From contig CM017558.1 in NCBI GenBank assembly GCA_007844125.1, positions 59,787,780 through 59,851,779 on the forward strand: a stretch of DNA of 64,000 nucleotides, read 5' to 3'. The stretch comes from Sinonovacula constricta. Lineage: Eukaryota > Mollusca > Bivalvia > Cardiida > Solecurtidae. The notes under the pieces were generated by a model. It searched no databases. It worked only from the letters and a program-made list of their open reading frames with translations, and was not told the origin of the DNA. This document shows, piece by piece, positions 44,472 through 55,655 of the stretch; the first letter of the stretch is position 1, and the number at the start of each line of letters is the position of its first letter. The translations under genes were made by a program, and so were the position numbers.

Positions 44472-46133
44472 ATGGCGCAGGAGAGTCGGGGAACTCAACA
44501 GAATGCTACAGATCTGCAACACAAAGACAGAGTTTTATGGCCCAAAGGACATGAGAAAGCAGTATGGAGGAAATTTGACGAAGATTTGGAGTTCATCTTG
44601 AATTCAGTTCTCCAAGGACCAGCGGAGAGAAGAATAAACACACTTACAACAATGGTGTACAACATTGGGAAAGAGCGATTTGGCATTCAGCAGAAGAAAG
44701 GTAGTAGTCAGCCACCAAGAGAGAACAGACGAGAGAGGGAAATCAAGAATGCCAGGAAAGAGTTGAACAGCTTGAAACGGAGGCTCCGGAAGGCACCTGA
44801 GACAGAGAGGATTGGTCTCCAACAGTTGAGAGAGGACCTTAGGAGGAAGCTAAAGAAACTCAGGAAGGCTGAGCGTTTGCGAACTGGGAGAAAAACCAGA
44901 GCCAAGAAGAGGGCCCAATTTGTCAAAGACCCTTTCAAGTTCACCCGCACACTTCTAAGTGATGAGTGTTCTGGGAAAATGGAAAGTACCAAGGAAGAGA
45001 TCCAGCAGCACCTTCATAGGATGCACAGTGATCCTGACAGAGATGTACCTCTAGGCAACTGCCCAAGAGTAGATGAAGCTCCCTTACCAGGTGTCCCCTT
45101 TGATATGCAGGAGCCATCCTGGAAGGAAGTCAAGGAGGTTGTCCGAAATGCTAGAGCTGGTTCGGCACCTGGACCAAGTGGGATAACCTATTCCGTCTAT
45201 AAGCAATGCCCAGGGTTGCTTAGGCGCTTATGGGGGCTCATCAGGATACTCTGGAAGAAAGGTTTGATCCCAGAGTCCTGGAAGAGAGCCGAGGGTTGTT
45301 TCATCCCAAAGGAGAAGGAATCAAGGACTGCAGAACAGTTTAGAACTATATCTCTGCTGAGTGTGGAGTGCAAGATCTTCTTTGCTGTTATGGCTAAGAA
45401 GTTGACTACTTACCTGACTGGCAACAAGTATGTGGATACATCATCTCAGAAAGGTGCCATCCCAGGATTTTCAGGCTGCATCGAACACACCAGCGTCCTG
45501 AGCCAGATGATGCGTGAGGCAAAGACTGAAAAGGGGGACCTTTCCGTGGTATGGCTAGACCTAACCAACGCTTATGGAAGCATTCCACACAAGCTGATTG
45601 AAGAGGCACTTCACCACTACCATGTCCCAGAACATGTCCAGACAATGATAAGCCAGTACTTCAGCGGCATGAAAATCCGCTTCACAGCTGGAAACACTAT
45701 TACAGCTTGGCAAGACCTAGAGAAAGGGATTGTGACAGGATGCACTGTATCCCCCATTCTGTTCATCATGGGGATGAACATTATCATGAAGGCAGGGGAA
45801 AGAGAGACCCGTGGGCCAAGAATGAAGTCTGGTTCCTACCAGCCAGTCTTGAGAGGGTTCATGGATGACCTTACAGTCACGACCACCTCCATTGTACAGG
45901 CACGTTGGGTCCTAAACGCACTGGATGATGCTGTGACCTGGGCGCGAATGAAATTCAAGCCGAAGAAATCCAGATTTGCGGTCATAAAGAAAGGATGCCT
46001 CATCAGAAATGTCACCATGAGGATACTGGGGGAAGGGATACCACAACTTGTGGATAACCCTGTGAAAGCACTGGAAAGTGGTATGAGGACTCTCTCGGTG
46101 ATCACAGGAACGTGGACAACATCAAGACTCTAG
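44472..46133 (+). pseudogene. LINE reverse transcriptase
   Basis: 553 codons. The first 170 residues are strongly basic and coiled-coil-like (REREIKNARKELNSLKRRLR). The RT core follows: ARAGSAPGPSGITYSVYKQC, RTISLLSVECKIFF, VVWLDLTNAYGSIPH (first catalytic Asp), GIVTGCTVSPILF and FMDDLTVTTTS near 45858 (catalytic Asp pair), then the thumb (KPKKSRFAVIKKG). The ATG at 44472 may not be the native start. The frame is lost around 46090-46130, after which the protein continues in the next frame. All catalytic aspartates survive. Confidence 0.9.
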
Positions 46134-46188
46134 CATCTACATAGCTTACAAAGGTAGACAAGTCTGGCCTCCCAGGGAAGTACAAGGC

Positions 46189-46752
46189 TTGGATATATCA
46201 GCATGGTATACTTCCACGATTATCTTGGCATCTCACACTTTACGAGAGATTCCCATGTCCATGGTTGAGGCACTAGAGAAGAAAGTCAACCAGAAACTCA
46301 GGAGATGGCTTGGAGTTCCACAAAGCTTTTGTTCAATAGGCCTGTACAGCAGATCATGCCAGCTACAACTACCTCTGTCATCAGTGGTTGAGGAGTTCAA
46401 GGTCGCTAAATGCAGGCTTGTTTTGACACTGAGAGAGTCTGCAGACGCGAAGGTCAGAGAGGCTGGAGTAGTCACCCGATCAGGAAGAAAGTGGGCAGCA
46501 TGTTCAGCTGTAGCCGAAGCAGAGAGCTCACTTCAGCTCAAGGATGTCATCGGGAAAACTTGCATTGGCCGCCAAGGAATTGTGATGTCTCAGTTCAAGG
46601 AATGGAACAAGGCTCAGGGTAAAGCGAAGAGAGATATGGTTCTTGGGGAAGTGAGAAAGGAGGAGGAACAGAAAAGAAGAAGCAAGGCTGTTGAGTTAGG
46701 CAAACGAGGGGCATGGACTAGATGGAACCTACCAGAACGTCAGGTGTCCTGA
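46189..46752 (+). pseudogene. LINE post-RT linker region
   Basis: Continues the LINE protein in a second frame: MSMVEALEKKVNQKLRRWLG, GLYSRSCQLQLPLSSVVEEF, then a highly charged stretch. It ends at TGA 46750-46752. The same frame continues immediately with ELWKLEPARISFLLRS, so this is a point stop. The ATG at 46189 is not a start. Confidence 0.82.
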
Positions 46753-47120
46753 CCAGAGCTGTGGAAACTAGAACCAGCAAGGATTTCCTTCTTGCTCCGG
46801 TCAGTGTATGATACACTTCCATCGCCTGCAAACCTGCACACCTGGGGTCTGATAGAAGACCCATCATGTCACTTATGTGGAGGCCGCGCCACCATGGCAC
46901 ACATACTGTCAGGGTGTAAGACAGCTCTTCAGCAGGGGAGGTACCGCTGGCGACATGACCAGGTTCTAGCAGTCTTGGCAGACAGCCTTGAGAAGGAGAG
47001 GAAGCAGAAGAGAGCAGTTGGGGGGAAGCAGCACTCTATACAGTTTGTGAAGGCCGGACAAACAAAGACGGCTACACAGGGAGGGCAGCTGGGCTTCTCC
47101 ACCAAGCAGCATCATGGGAG
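46753..47120 (+). pseudogene. LINE CCHC zinc knuckle region
   Basis: Same frame as the preceding piece. It carries LLRSVYDTLPSPANLHTWG and the zinc knuckle CHLCGGRATMAHILSGC (C-x2-C-x7-H-x4-C, 46867-46917), a hallmark of RLE-type LINEs placed just before the endonuclease. A 1-base deletion near 47092, compared with the truncated copy, shifts the frame out of the endonuclease. Confidence 0.85.
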
Positions 47121-47528
47121 ATGAAGGCAGATCTGAGGAAGAAGCTTGTTTTCCCAGATGTGGTTCAAACCAGCCTTAGACCCGACATCGTGCTATGGTC
47201 GGAAGTCAGCAGGAAGATCATTATGATCGAACTGACTGTACCCTGGGAGGATGCTTGCGAGGAGGCCCATGAGAAAAAGAGTGTCAAATATGCAGAGTTG
47301 GCAGACTCCTGCAGACAGAAAGGATGGAGTGCTTGGGTTCTTCCAGTCGAGGTGGGGGCCAGAGGTTTTCCAGCACAGTCTATCTGGAGAATGTACCAGA
47401 AGATTGGCATGACAGGAACCAAGAGGAAGGCAGCTATCAAACTCCTTGCTGATGCTGCAGAGAGGGCATCGTGTTGGCTCTGGTTTAGAAGGGAAGAGCC
47501 ATCCTGGAGACCTGACAATAGCGGGTAG
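47121..47528 (+). pseudogene. LINE endonuclease domain (larger copy)
   Basis: Out of frame with the zinc knuckle. It has the same RPDIVLWSEV, MIELTVPWED and VEVGARGF blocks as 43258-43740, differing by a single Arg-to-Lys after HE. Stop TAG at 47526-47528. Confidence 0.85.
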
Positions 47529-47735
47529 TGAACAGTCACTGCCGACCACGTCAACCTGAGGGCGTAGTGGAAAAGGGGTCGAAACGCCTTATGACGGTTG
47601 AAGTCCACCTGATGACGCTTGTCATTTGCAGTCTCCAGGAGTTCATCACCAAGATGAGATCATGCTCATTAGGACCGGTCCGTACTGAATTAGCAGTGAG
47701 GACTTTACATGCAGCAGTAACCTGTGAGAAGAAGT
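47529..47735 (+). other. LINE 3' UTR
   Basis: 207 bp, matching 43741-43947. It ends GAGAAGAAGT without a poly(A) or microsatellite tail, as expected for elements primed by structured 3' RNA. Confidence 0.75.
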
Positions 47736-48188
47736 CTCAGAGCATTTAGAAAAAACTTCCGTGATTACAAAATATATGTTGCCTAAATTGTAAGTAACTT
47801 GCAAAATCTCCAGACCGAGGTTGATATGATTAATGAATTACAACTGTGGTCTATCCAAGTTTATCATCCTGGACTGTCATTTGGATTCAAGTCTGATCAC
47901 TGTCCTGTGAAATAAAAGCCAAAGTTGAAATTTATTACCATTCAATAAAGTTTATCATACAGATATTAGTAAAAGAAAGTATTTTTTTCTAATATGTGCA
48001 TAATATATTAGTAGGTATGACAATATAACAACAACTTGAAAAACATGCACCATTGATCAAGCTTTTGAATGTGTAGTATGCGTTTGTCACTGCCACATAT
48101 TTTTTAAAAAAGTTCAGTTATTAAATTGTATTGATCTGTTAATTTTAAATAAAAAAGTTTGTTTTAATAAATACATCGCAGCAACACA
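47736..48188. other. Intergenic, no gene seen
   Basis: AT-rich flank of the LINE with no recognised feature. Confidence 0.5.
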
Positions 48189-48315
48189 ATTATGGTCATT
48201 AAAGTTTATCCAGCTGTTGTATTGGAGGAAGACCGCAGACAAATGTAGAACCACTATGACACCACAGACACGCTGCAAGACCTTCCCACATTGTCTTCTG
48301 ACATGGCGGGGACTC
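48189..48315 (-). repeat. SINE family 2 copy, internally rearranged
   Basis: Contains aattatggtcat, ttggaggaagaccgcagac, aaccactatgacaccaca and, at the head side, GGATTCGAGTCCCCGC (B-box on the minus strand). Confidence 0.65.
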
Positions 48316-48697
48316 GAATCCACAGAAAATAAACTTGAACTTATTACTACAATACCAAAAGATGACACATGTTGATAATATTTTACAGTTGAAATAAGGC
48401 TAACTTACTCTGGTACATGAAGTAAGGTATTCACTTTTAAATCAGCATGTTGCATATAACCAACAAATCTGTTTTGCCAGTACTTGTTTAACATATTGTT
48501 TTCATGGATTGTCAGTAAAAAAGCAGTTAAAAGTTTTTGTACTTAACATATGCTTTATTAATTCATCAATACAAAAAGAATCAAGTCTAATTTCCTAGGA
48601 ACATTTCTTATAATCCAAAGAAGTTAAATTCCAATCAAGCTGGGTGAACATAAGTTTTCAGACTACCCATTAATTAAGGGAGAGTAGGGGCAGGATG
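48316..48697. other. Intergenic, no gene seen
   Basis: AT-rich with no recognised feature. Confidence 0.5.
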
Positions 48698-48882
48698 ACA
48701 ATTACGGTCATATTGACGAAGTCAAGCTATTTAATGGTGGAGAAAGACCCCCGACTTGTGTCTGTGTAGAACCACTGGCACACCACAAGTTTGCCAGAAA
48801 ACCTACCCATATGATAGTTCTGGATCCAGCAGGGATAAGTCAGTGACTCTAACCGCTCAGCCATGCAGAAAGTCATGAGGCA
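48698..48882 (-). mobile_element. SINE family 2 copy
   Basis: attacggtcatattgacgaag, tggtggagaaagacccccgactt, aaccactggcacaccacaag, gccagaaaacc, followed by a decayed tRNA-like head with aaccgctcagccatgc (A-box side). Confidence 0.72.
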
Positions 48883-49559
48883 TTCATTGCAAAGGAGTTC
48901 TGAATTATGTTTTGGTACCATACTTGCACAAAAACATAACCTACAGATGTAGCTGCAGACTCTTGCATACAGTGGCTATAAAGGTCAAGTAGCACGTTTT
49001 TTGTGTAGATCAGAATTGTGTTGCAATGAGTAAATTATGCAGCTTCCAATATTATTTCGGCTTGCCTTGCATCAAAACTGAGGTTAAACAGTTATGGCGA
49101 AAACCATGTTTAATGTTCAATTCTATTTGAATTAACGTATTGCAATAAACAAAATTAAATTGGAAGAATATAATGTTTTATAAATTTAGAGTTGGCCTTG
49201 ATTGTCAGGATTGTATGCGATAAATGAATGTAAGTGTTTAAAATGGAAAAAATACATCTATAAGTATAAGCCTATGTTATATATCTGTACAAAACTTTTT
49301 TATATAAGCAACCGGGTGTTGGGAATACAATTCACCACTTATCTCTACCCGTATTTTGTGTAAGCATAGTGACTTGTGTTATACTACAGTAACAACATTA
49401 CTGACCAATAATCCAGTTGTAATCTGTAAGCTTGTATGGGAGAGTGTTCTTTTAAGGGTTTGTGGTGTTAAGTGCATGGGCTGAGTGTATGGGATGCGAA
49501 TTGATTTGCCAGCATTTTTGCCGATACAGTAGAGCGACCATTATAGCACAGAGGCACTT
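48883..49559. other. Intergenic, no gene seen
   Basis: AT-rich with no recognised feature. Confidence 0.5.
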
Positions 49560-49757
49560 ATGAGGTGCCTATGGCCCGAGCCCGCCCGGTCCAATATACT
49601 GGCACCGACGAGTCAGGCGCAATGCTGTTCCCTTCGTCCCGAGCATTAGGAGGGAAGCCACTACAACCAAGTCTTTGGTTTGACCCGGCCGGGGTTTGAA
49701 CCCGCAACGTCCCGATCCGCAAGCCGACGCTCTACCACTTGAGCTATTGCGGCCTGT
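49560..49757 (-). mobile_element. SINE family 3, tRNA-derived
   Basis: On the minus strand the head starts GGCCGCAATAGCTCAAGTGG (A-box TAGCTCAAGTGG), has GTAGAGCGTCGGCTTGCG in the anticodon arm and a B-box GGGTTCAAACCC, giving a near-complete tRNA-like fold. A GC-rich body follows with cctcctaatgctcgggacg and gcgcctgactcgtcgg. It is distinct from families 1 and 2. Confidence 0.8.
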
Positions 49758-50149
49758 GTGTATGACCTTCATGTTTAGACCTATTTGTTGTTTTTACGGT
49801 GTAAAATTAGCATTTGGTAGTCGAGAAACTTATGTTTTCTTTCGATTCTTTAGAAGATAATGCATACAGATTATATTGATAAGATCTCCTCATAACAACT
49901 GGTAAGAATGTTTTATTTGTATGTATTTTTTGTAATACTGATTCTTTGTTTGAATTGTGGAATGCTCAGCTTTCAAAGATAGGCCCATGTCCTAGAAGTT
50001 GACCCGACATGATTAAAACAGTTTGCTGATAATTTGACCAATAAATGAATTTGAGTAATATAAGTACAGGGTAATGCTTAGAATAACCAAAACAGGTCCA
50101 TGAAAAAATATCATAGTTGTGGTGTCCCTAAACTGTTATTGGTAAAATA
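49758..50149. other. Intergenic, no gene seen
   Basis: AT-rich with no recognised feature. Confidence 0.5.
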
Positions 50150-50275
50150 TGACTCAACCAAAAACCTGGGTAGAAACACTAAGTCAGCTAGAAGACTTGG
50201 CATGAAAGTTTTTGGCAGGACTGGGCCTTAAACTCACATACACCTACATTTAGTAAGGTGGTGTTTATCAATGTC
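50150..50275 (-). repeat. Degenerate SINE family 2 fragment
   Basis: tagaaacactaagtcagctagaaga...tggcatgaaagtttttggc and ggactgggccttaaactcac follow the order of the family 2 body and B-box region with heavy divergence. Confidence 0.4.
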
Positions 50276-51337
50276 ATTCAACTACAACCGCATACATAAC
50301 TACAATACATCTACAATTAATAACTCACCGTTGTCAGTCTGTTGTCGATGAGCAATCCACAACCTTCCCCTGACTTCCCTTCAAGACTACCTCACACGGA
50401 CAGTCTTCCTCCAAAGGCCAGATTCCCTCAAAGTCAACAGCACCCTATAACCTGATATGCAGACAATGCAGAAGCCTCAGATGTGCCTAAATGAATCTGC
50501 TACAAAATGCTTCACAGCCTCTTCTGTCTTACAAATGAGTATTACATGCAAAGACATTGATGATAGAGGCCAGCACTAGAAATTAAATTGTGTATGTGTG
50601 TGATCACTGAAATTAAATGTGGTGTATTACCCAGATGTAAGACACAAGTGGCATGTAAAACATGCATGTAGCAGAAAGATTGAACAGATTATAATTGACT
50701 TGACACAATGTTCATGGAGTCTTCAAATGAGAAAAACAGTACAGATATACAGGTATTACAGTTAACTCATCAGTAAAACTGTTACATCTCCTAAATCTGA
50801 GGCTTGATGAAACCCTTACTGCTGCCAACAATGAGATCATCAAAATATCCAGGAAGATGCCAGTAGTCAGAGGCCTCTCTAGTAGGTCAGGCTCCAGAAG
50901 TGTCATGCTCCTTACACATTCCAGGCTGAAATAAAAAAATAATTTAAGAGAATTTTTAACTATCTAATTAAGAAGAGCCATTATATAGTTCTATGAGTTT
51001 TCCGTCTAAAAATAGACTGACAAACTAATTCATGCAGATTAATCACTTTAAAAAAATAATCTGATATTGGGAAGCAGTGTTGCCTTCATGTTACAATCTT
51101 TAAGGGAGAAGAAGGATTTGCTTGCAAGATTTTGAAGAAAAACAACAACATATGGTCTACAACTGTGATAAATTTCATTTTATCACATGCATGTCACAAT
51201 ACAGATGTAGGTTGTACTTCTTTTAATTAGAGGTATAGTGATATATCTGTACAAAGCATATTGCTAGACTTTGCAGCAAATAGTGTAGATTCTGATCAGA
51301 CAACCCCTTGTTTGTTTTTGTTACACCCCACTGACAC
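50276..51337. other. Intergenic, possible exon on the minus strand
   Basis: A minus-strand stretch (50930-50750), flanked by tttatttcag and gtaatac, is open for about 60 codons (ERPLTTGIFLDILMISLLAA). It lacks a recognisable domain. Otherwise AT-rich. Confidence 0.3.
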
Positions 51338-51545
51338 AAATATTTGCCGTATTGGCGACTTCCAGCTAAGTACTGGTGGAGGATGACCCCAGATATATGT
51401 CTGGGTATAACCACTAGCACACCGCAGGTTAGCAGGAAAACCTCCCCGCATGGAAGTTGTCGCCCCAACTGGGACTCGAACCCACAAGGTGAAGGGCTGA
51501 GGAGCTACAAGTCAGAGACTCTTACCACTTAGCCAGGGACGCCTT
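51338..51545 (-). mobile_element. SINE family 2 copy, best preserved
   Basis: The full body (tattggcgacttccagc, tggtggaggatgaccccagat, ataaccactagcacaccgca, gttagcaggaaaacctcccc) plus the head: on the minus strand GGCGTCCCTGGCTAAGTGGT (A-box) and GTGGGTTCGAGTCCCAGTTG (B-box). It can serve as the family reference. Confidence 0.82.
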
Positions 51546-53079
51546 GTTATAAAGTTTAGTATGATTGCCTGTACATATAATCGTACTGTGGACAAAAATG
51601 AAATAAAAAAATACATTGCACCAACATAAGAATAATCCAACAATCGTAAATTTGAAATACAATGTGTACCCAAATCCAATTATACTTCTCAATAAAACAC
51701 ACACACTCGGATGTGCACATATATTCTTTTTTGTTAGTAAATTTAGTGAAAACAAAATAAGACCTCTATCAAGACAGCACCAGTTGGTGAAATTTGCCCC
51801 AGGTCATGTCATTCTCACCATAAAGGCATTGACGATAGCTCATTCTTCTATAGTGCAATTAAAGATTGGTATACATTGCCAGATCAAATAAGATCCCAAA
51901 GCTACAGAATTTAAAAAAAGCAGTCTGACTGCATTTAAAAGAAAAATTACTATAAAAAGATAATGAAAATATATATAAGTTGCAAAGTGGCCATTTTTGT
52001 TGACGTTCAAATTCTATTAAGTGTACTATCAATCTGTGATACGTACACGTTTATTTATATATTTTTTTCTTGAATATTTAGGGGCACTCAAGAATTTACT
52101 TTACAAATAAACTAATGCAAAGATATTTTTTATCCAGAAACAGTTGGAAATAAGCTCAAGTAGCTTCAATTGGCTATCCTAGGTTTTAAGATGAAATTTA
52201 TTTCCTTGTTTATTTAATTTATAAATAGATAATTACCATGTTAAAAAGTTACTTACCAAACATAGTAAAGAAGGTTTCTTTTTGGTCTATTTTTAATTCA
52301 CTTCAACTTTTGTAAAGTATAGCTGTCGTTACTGTGATATATCTAGTTTGGCTGTTGTTTCTTTTCTTAAACCTGTCATGCAATGATCAGGGTCAGATCA
52401 TTGAAGTTGACTTTTGTTTGATAGTATTAAATATTAATATTAATAGTATTAAAAGAAAATCATATATATGTTATGAATGTGATTATGCAGATCATCCTAG
52501 CGTTATAACAGTTCCATTTATATATTGATTGTAGTAATATGTGTTTTTCATGTAATTTTTTTACCTGAATAAATATTGCTATTATTCACACACAAACACT
52601 CAAAAAACCTAATGACATAGCGACATAACAACAACAGAATAATTACATCTACAGATAAAAAGTAATTAAAACCAGTTTTATGTATATATGTATGTGGGCA
52701 TGCCCTGGCTGAATGCCAGCAATTAGTGTCACTGGTCATTAGGGTAAGCTGAACTCGATGCACTTCACGCGGTAATTTGCTTTTAAGGCTTGTTTGAAGG
52801 GCTAATTGGACTAAACTGGTAATGATGATTCAGTACACTTCTTTCTCTACATGCAGGTACTCAAATATGTTTCATCCAATTAGCAGAAGTTGAAAAATTA
52901 TTTTGTTGAATTGTTGTGTCGTCGAAGTAACCCTTGTTAGACCTGAAGGTAAGTTGCAATAGTCATGAAACCAAATATATTTCTTAATATACACATTTGT
53001 TCTTTTTTGTGTTAAAAATTAAGCTTATATGATCTTACCAACATGATTTTTGAGCTTCCCAAAAATTGTGTGTTAATGA
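51546..53079. other. Intergenic, no gene seen
   Basis: AT-rich with no recognised coding, RNA or repeat signal. Confidence 0.5.
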
Positions 53080-53489
53080 TTGGGGATATGCCAGACAAAA
53101 TGCAAAAGAAGTGATGAAATTAGAAATGAAATTTCAAAAAAAGGTTGGCTGGCAAGAGGCAGAAGAAAGTCACATATGAAAGAAATAAGCTTGAGGCCAG
53201 CTTAGAAAGTTTGACCTACCGGTAGATCTTGCAGCTGAATTTCCAGATATGGATGAAGACATGAGGGTACACACAAAAGACATCTTGAATGGGAGGATTG
53301 TTGGACATAGACTTTATCATGTTTGGTTTCATGAGGAGACACAAGAAAAAGACCATCTACTATGGGAAGGTTGAGAAGGTTTTAAAAAGGGTTGGGGGAG
53401 TGTATGTTTTGGGGTACTGGAGTGAAGGAGAGAACTATGATGATGATGCTGAGGACTATGGTATCAAGAAATCATCATTAGCAACTTGA
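53080..53489 (+). pseudogene. Decayed coding fragment, unknown invertebrate protein
   Basis: Two adjoining frames read as one protein across a 1-base shift at a caagaaaaagacc run near 53345. The first is AAEFPDMDEDMRVHTKDILN ... RIVGHRLYHVWFHEET. The second is TIYYGKVEKVLKRVGGVYVL ... GYWSEGENYDDDAEDYGIKK. The pattern of an H-x-W-x-D/E-like segment, then YxGKV..V and YWxxxExYDDAEDY resembles C-terminal modules of repeat-borne uncharacterised proteins in corals and molluscs that I recall only loosely. Stops follow in the other frames. It is a likely pseudogene or transposon remnant. Confidence 0.45.
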
Positions 53490-55299
53490 TTACGTCTGCG
53501 GGGACGTCACACTATCATAGGCTAGTATAAAATGTGTGAAATTACTGGAGGGATGCTTAAGAACTGATCATAACTTAGTTAAAATGACTTGACTAGCTGA
53601 TATTAAATTGAGGATACAAATTATTTCTTAAACTTTGGCTGTGAAAAAGAGACTCATTGTGTTGTGTGTGTTTTTTTCATAGACCTTGTCATTGGCCTCA
53701 GCCACACCCACATTCATTTAATAATCTTATATGCCTGCAAGCATGTTTTTCTTATTGTCCACTCCATAAGCTTTCCAGTTCCAGTGATAGTTTTTTTTTT
53801 CAAAATCAGACAAGAAATAAGAAAGTTATGTCTCGAAAACTGGAAAACTCCACAATTTGATCACAAACTAATTGTGGAAACCTACTGTAAACAATCAGCC
53901 AAATATGGCCTCGAAATATGATTTTAAATTGATTTAACTTCATCATTATTTGTCATATAAAGATGGTTCCAGTATCATTGGAAATGTATTTCTAACCTCT
54001 TTTAAGTGAGCTTTTCCATTTGAGATCCATTTACTATCAAATTTTCATTCACATACTTTTTGTATGTATATAGGTATAATGCTCATTTATTACATTTCAA
54101 GAATACAAACATTTCACAGCTTATAACACTATGAATAGTTGAGAGTTTAAACATATTTTTACCAAAAAGCTTCTGGAAAAGAAGTTTATTGAATTTAGAT
54201 AAGAATTGTCTAAAAGAAGGTATGCGTGAGAAAGTACCCAGTAAACTGAACATATAACATGATTGATCTACATTCATTTATAACCAATCACACATTTGCT
54301 ATTTAGAATTTTGTGTACATAGAACAATTTAAACTAGTTTTTGCAGCAAATTGTGCAGATCCCTTCTTCTTTTTGCCAGAGTTGATAATGTTTTCGAGGG
54401 ATAAGTGTTATTCTTGAATTTAGCCAATTATTTTTTGTTTTGTGTACCTTATCTGAAGGTCATATTTAAAGTTATCATACAGAAAACAATGAGGTAAAAA
54501 TGCCTTGATTTGATTTGCAACTTAACGACGCAATAATCAGTAGATCTTAAATTAATGTACATTATTCTGACCTTGTATGTTTATTTTCAGAGGAATCAGA
54601 AAATCGTATCAGCCAATAAACACTGTACAGACATTAGTTTAAATCCCATTGTTTTTAAATTCATTACAAGAATGGCGTGCATATTAGTACTTGAAAACAA
54701 ACATTAACTTGACCTTGTATTACTACGCAAAGAGAATTAGATGATCGTTCGGTTCTTAATAAACTTAATATTTCCAAAAATTTCAATTATAGAGCATTTA
54801 CATGTGGCTTTCAATATTTTGTGCAGTTCAATTCAACAAAATCAATTGGTTAGGGACTATTTTTAGATCGGTTTGTATTTGTACTCCGGGGATAACTTGC
54901 GGTAAATTGGGTACCTAACGTTCATTTTAATTTTAACATGGAAATATTTTATGTATTTTCAAAATAATGTTATAGTCTAGGTGTAAGACTGTTTTGTTTC
55001 GATTCGTGGTCAGCAAAACATTTTCCTGGCTACTTGGTGGAATACTGTGCATTTAAGAAAAATGCAAATATCTTCTTTGTAATAAACTTCAGCATGTTAA
55101 TACAGTCACTTTTATTAGTTTATTTAACTTAAATGCTACTTACCAGCAAGAGATGTGTGAAAGGCTAAGTAATGTCAACGAAGAACAGCAAGATCTTCTG
55201 TTGACAGCAGGACAGACAGAGATATCATCTGTGTACTTTACAGCACATCCAGCAGTCTCTGGAAGACAAAATAATATTAATTTATTACTTAATCAATAA
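53490..55299. other. Intergenic, no gene seen
   Basis: AT-rich with no recognised feature. Confidence 0.5.

Positions 55300-55655
<356 letters not shown>

Larger units (their letters stand above)
43948..47735 (+). mobile_element. RLE-type LINE, near full length but decayed
   Basis: About 3.8 kb: a 520-bp 5' region, a reverse transcriptase frame, a CCHC zinc knuckle, a restriction-like endonuclease and a short 3' UTR without poly(A). The single-protein layout with the endonuclease C-terminal to RT is that of the early-branching non-LTR clades (R2, NeSL, CRE, Hero and relatives). At least two frameshifts and one stop disable it. Confidence 0.88.

Noticed and set aside
50712..50906. Minus-strand 64-codon frame as a gene
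   Set aside because: Splice-like borders exist, but no domain or supporting context. Noted only as a possible exon.
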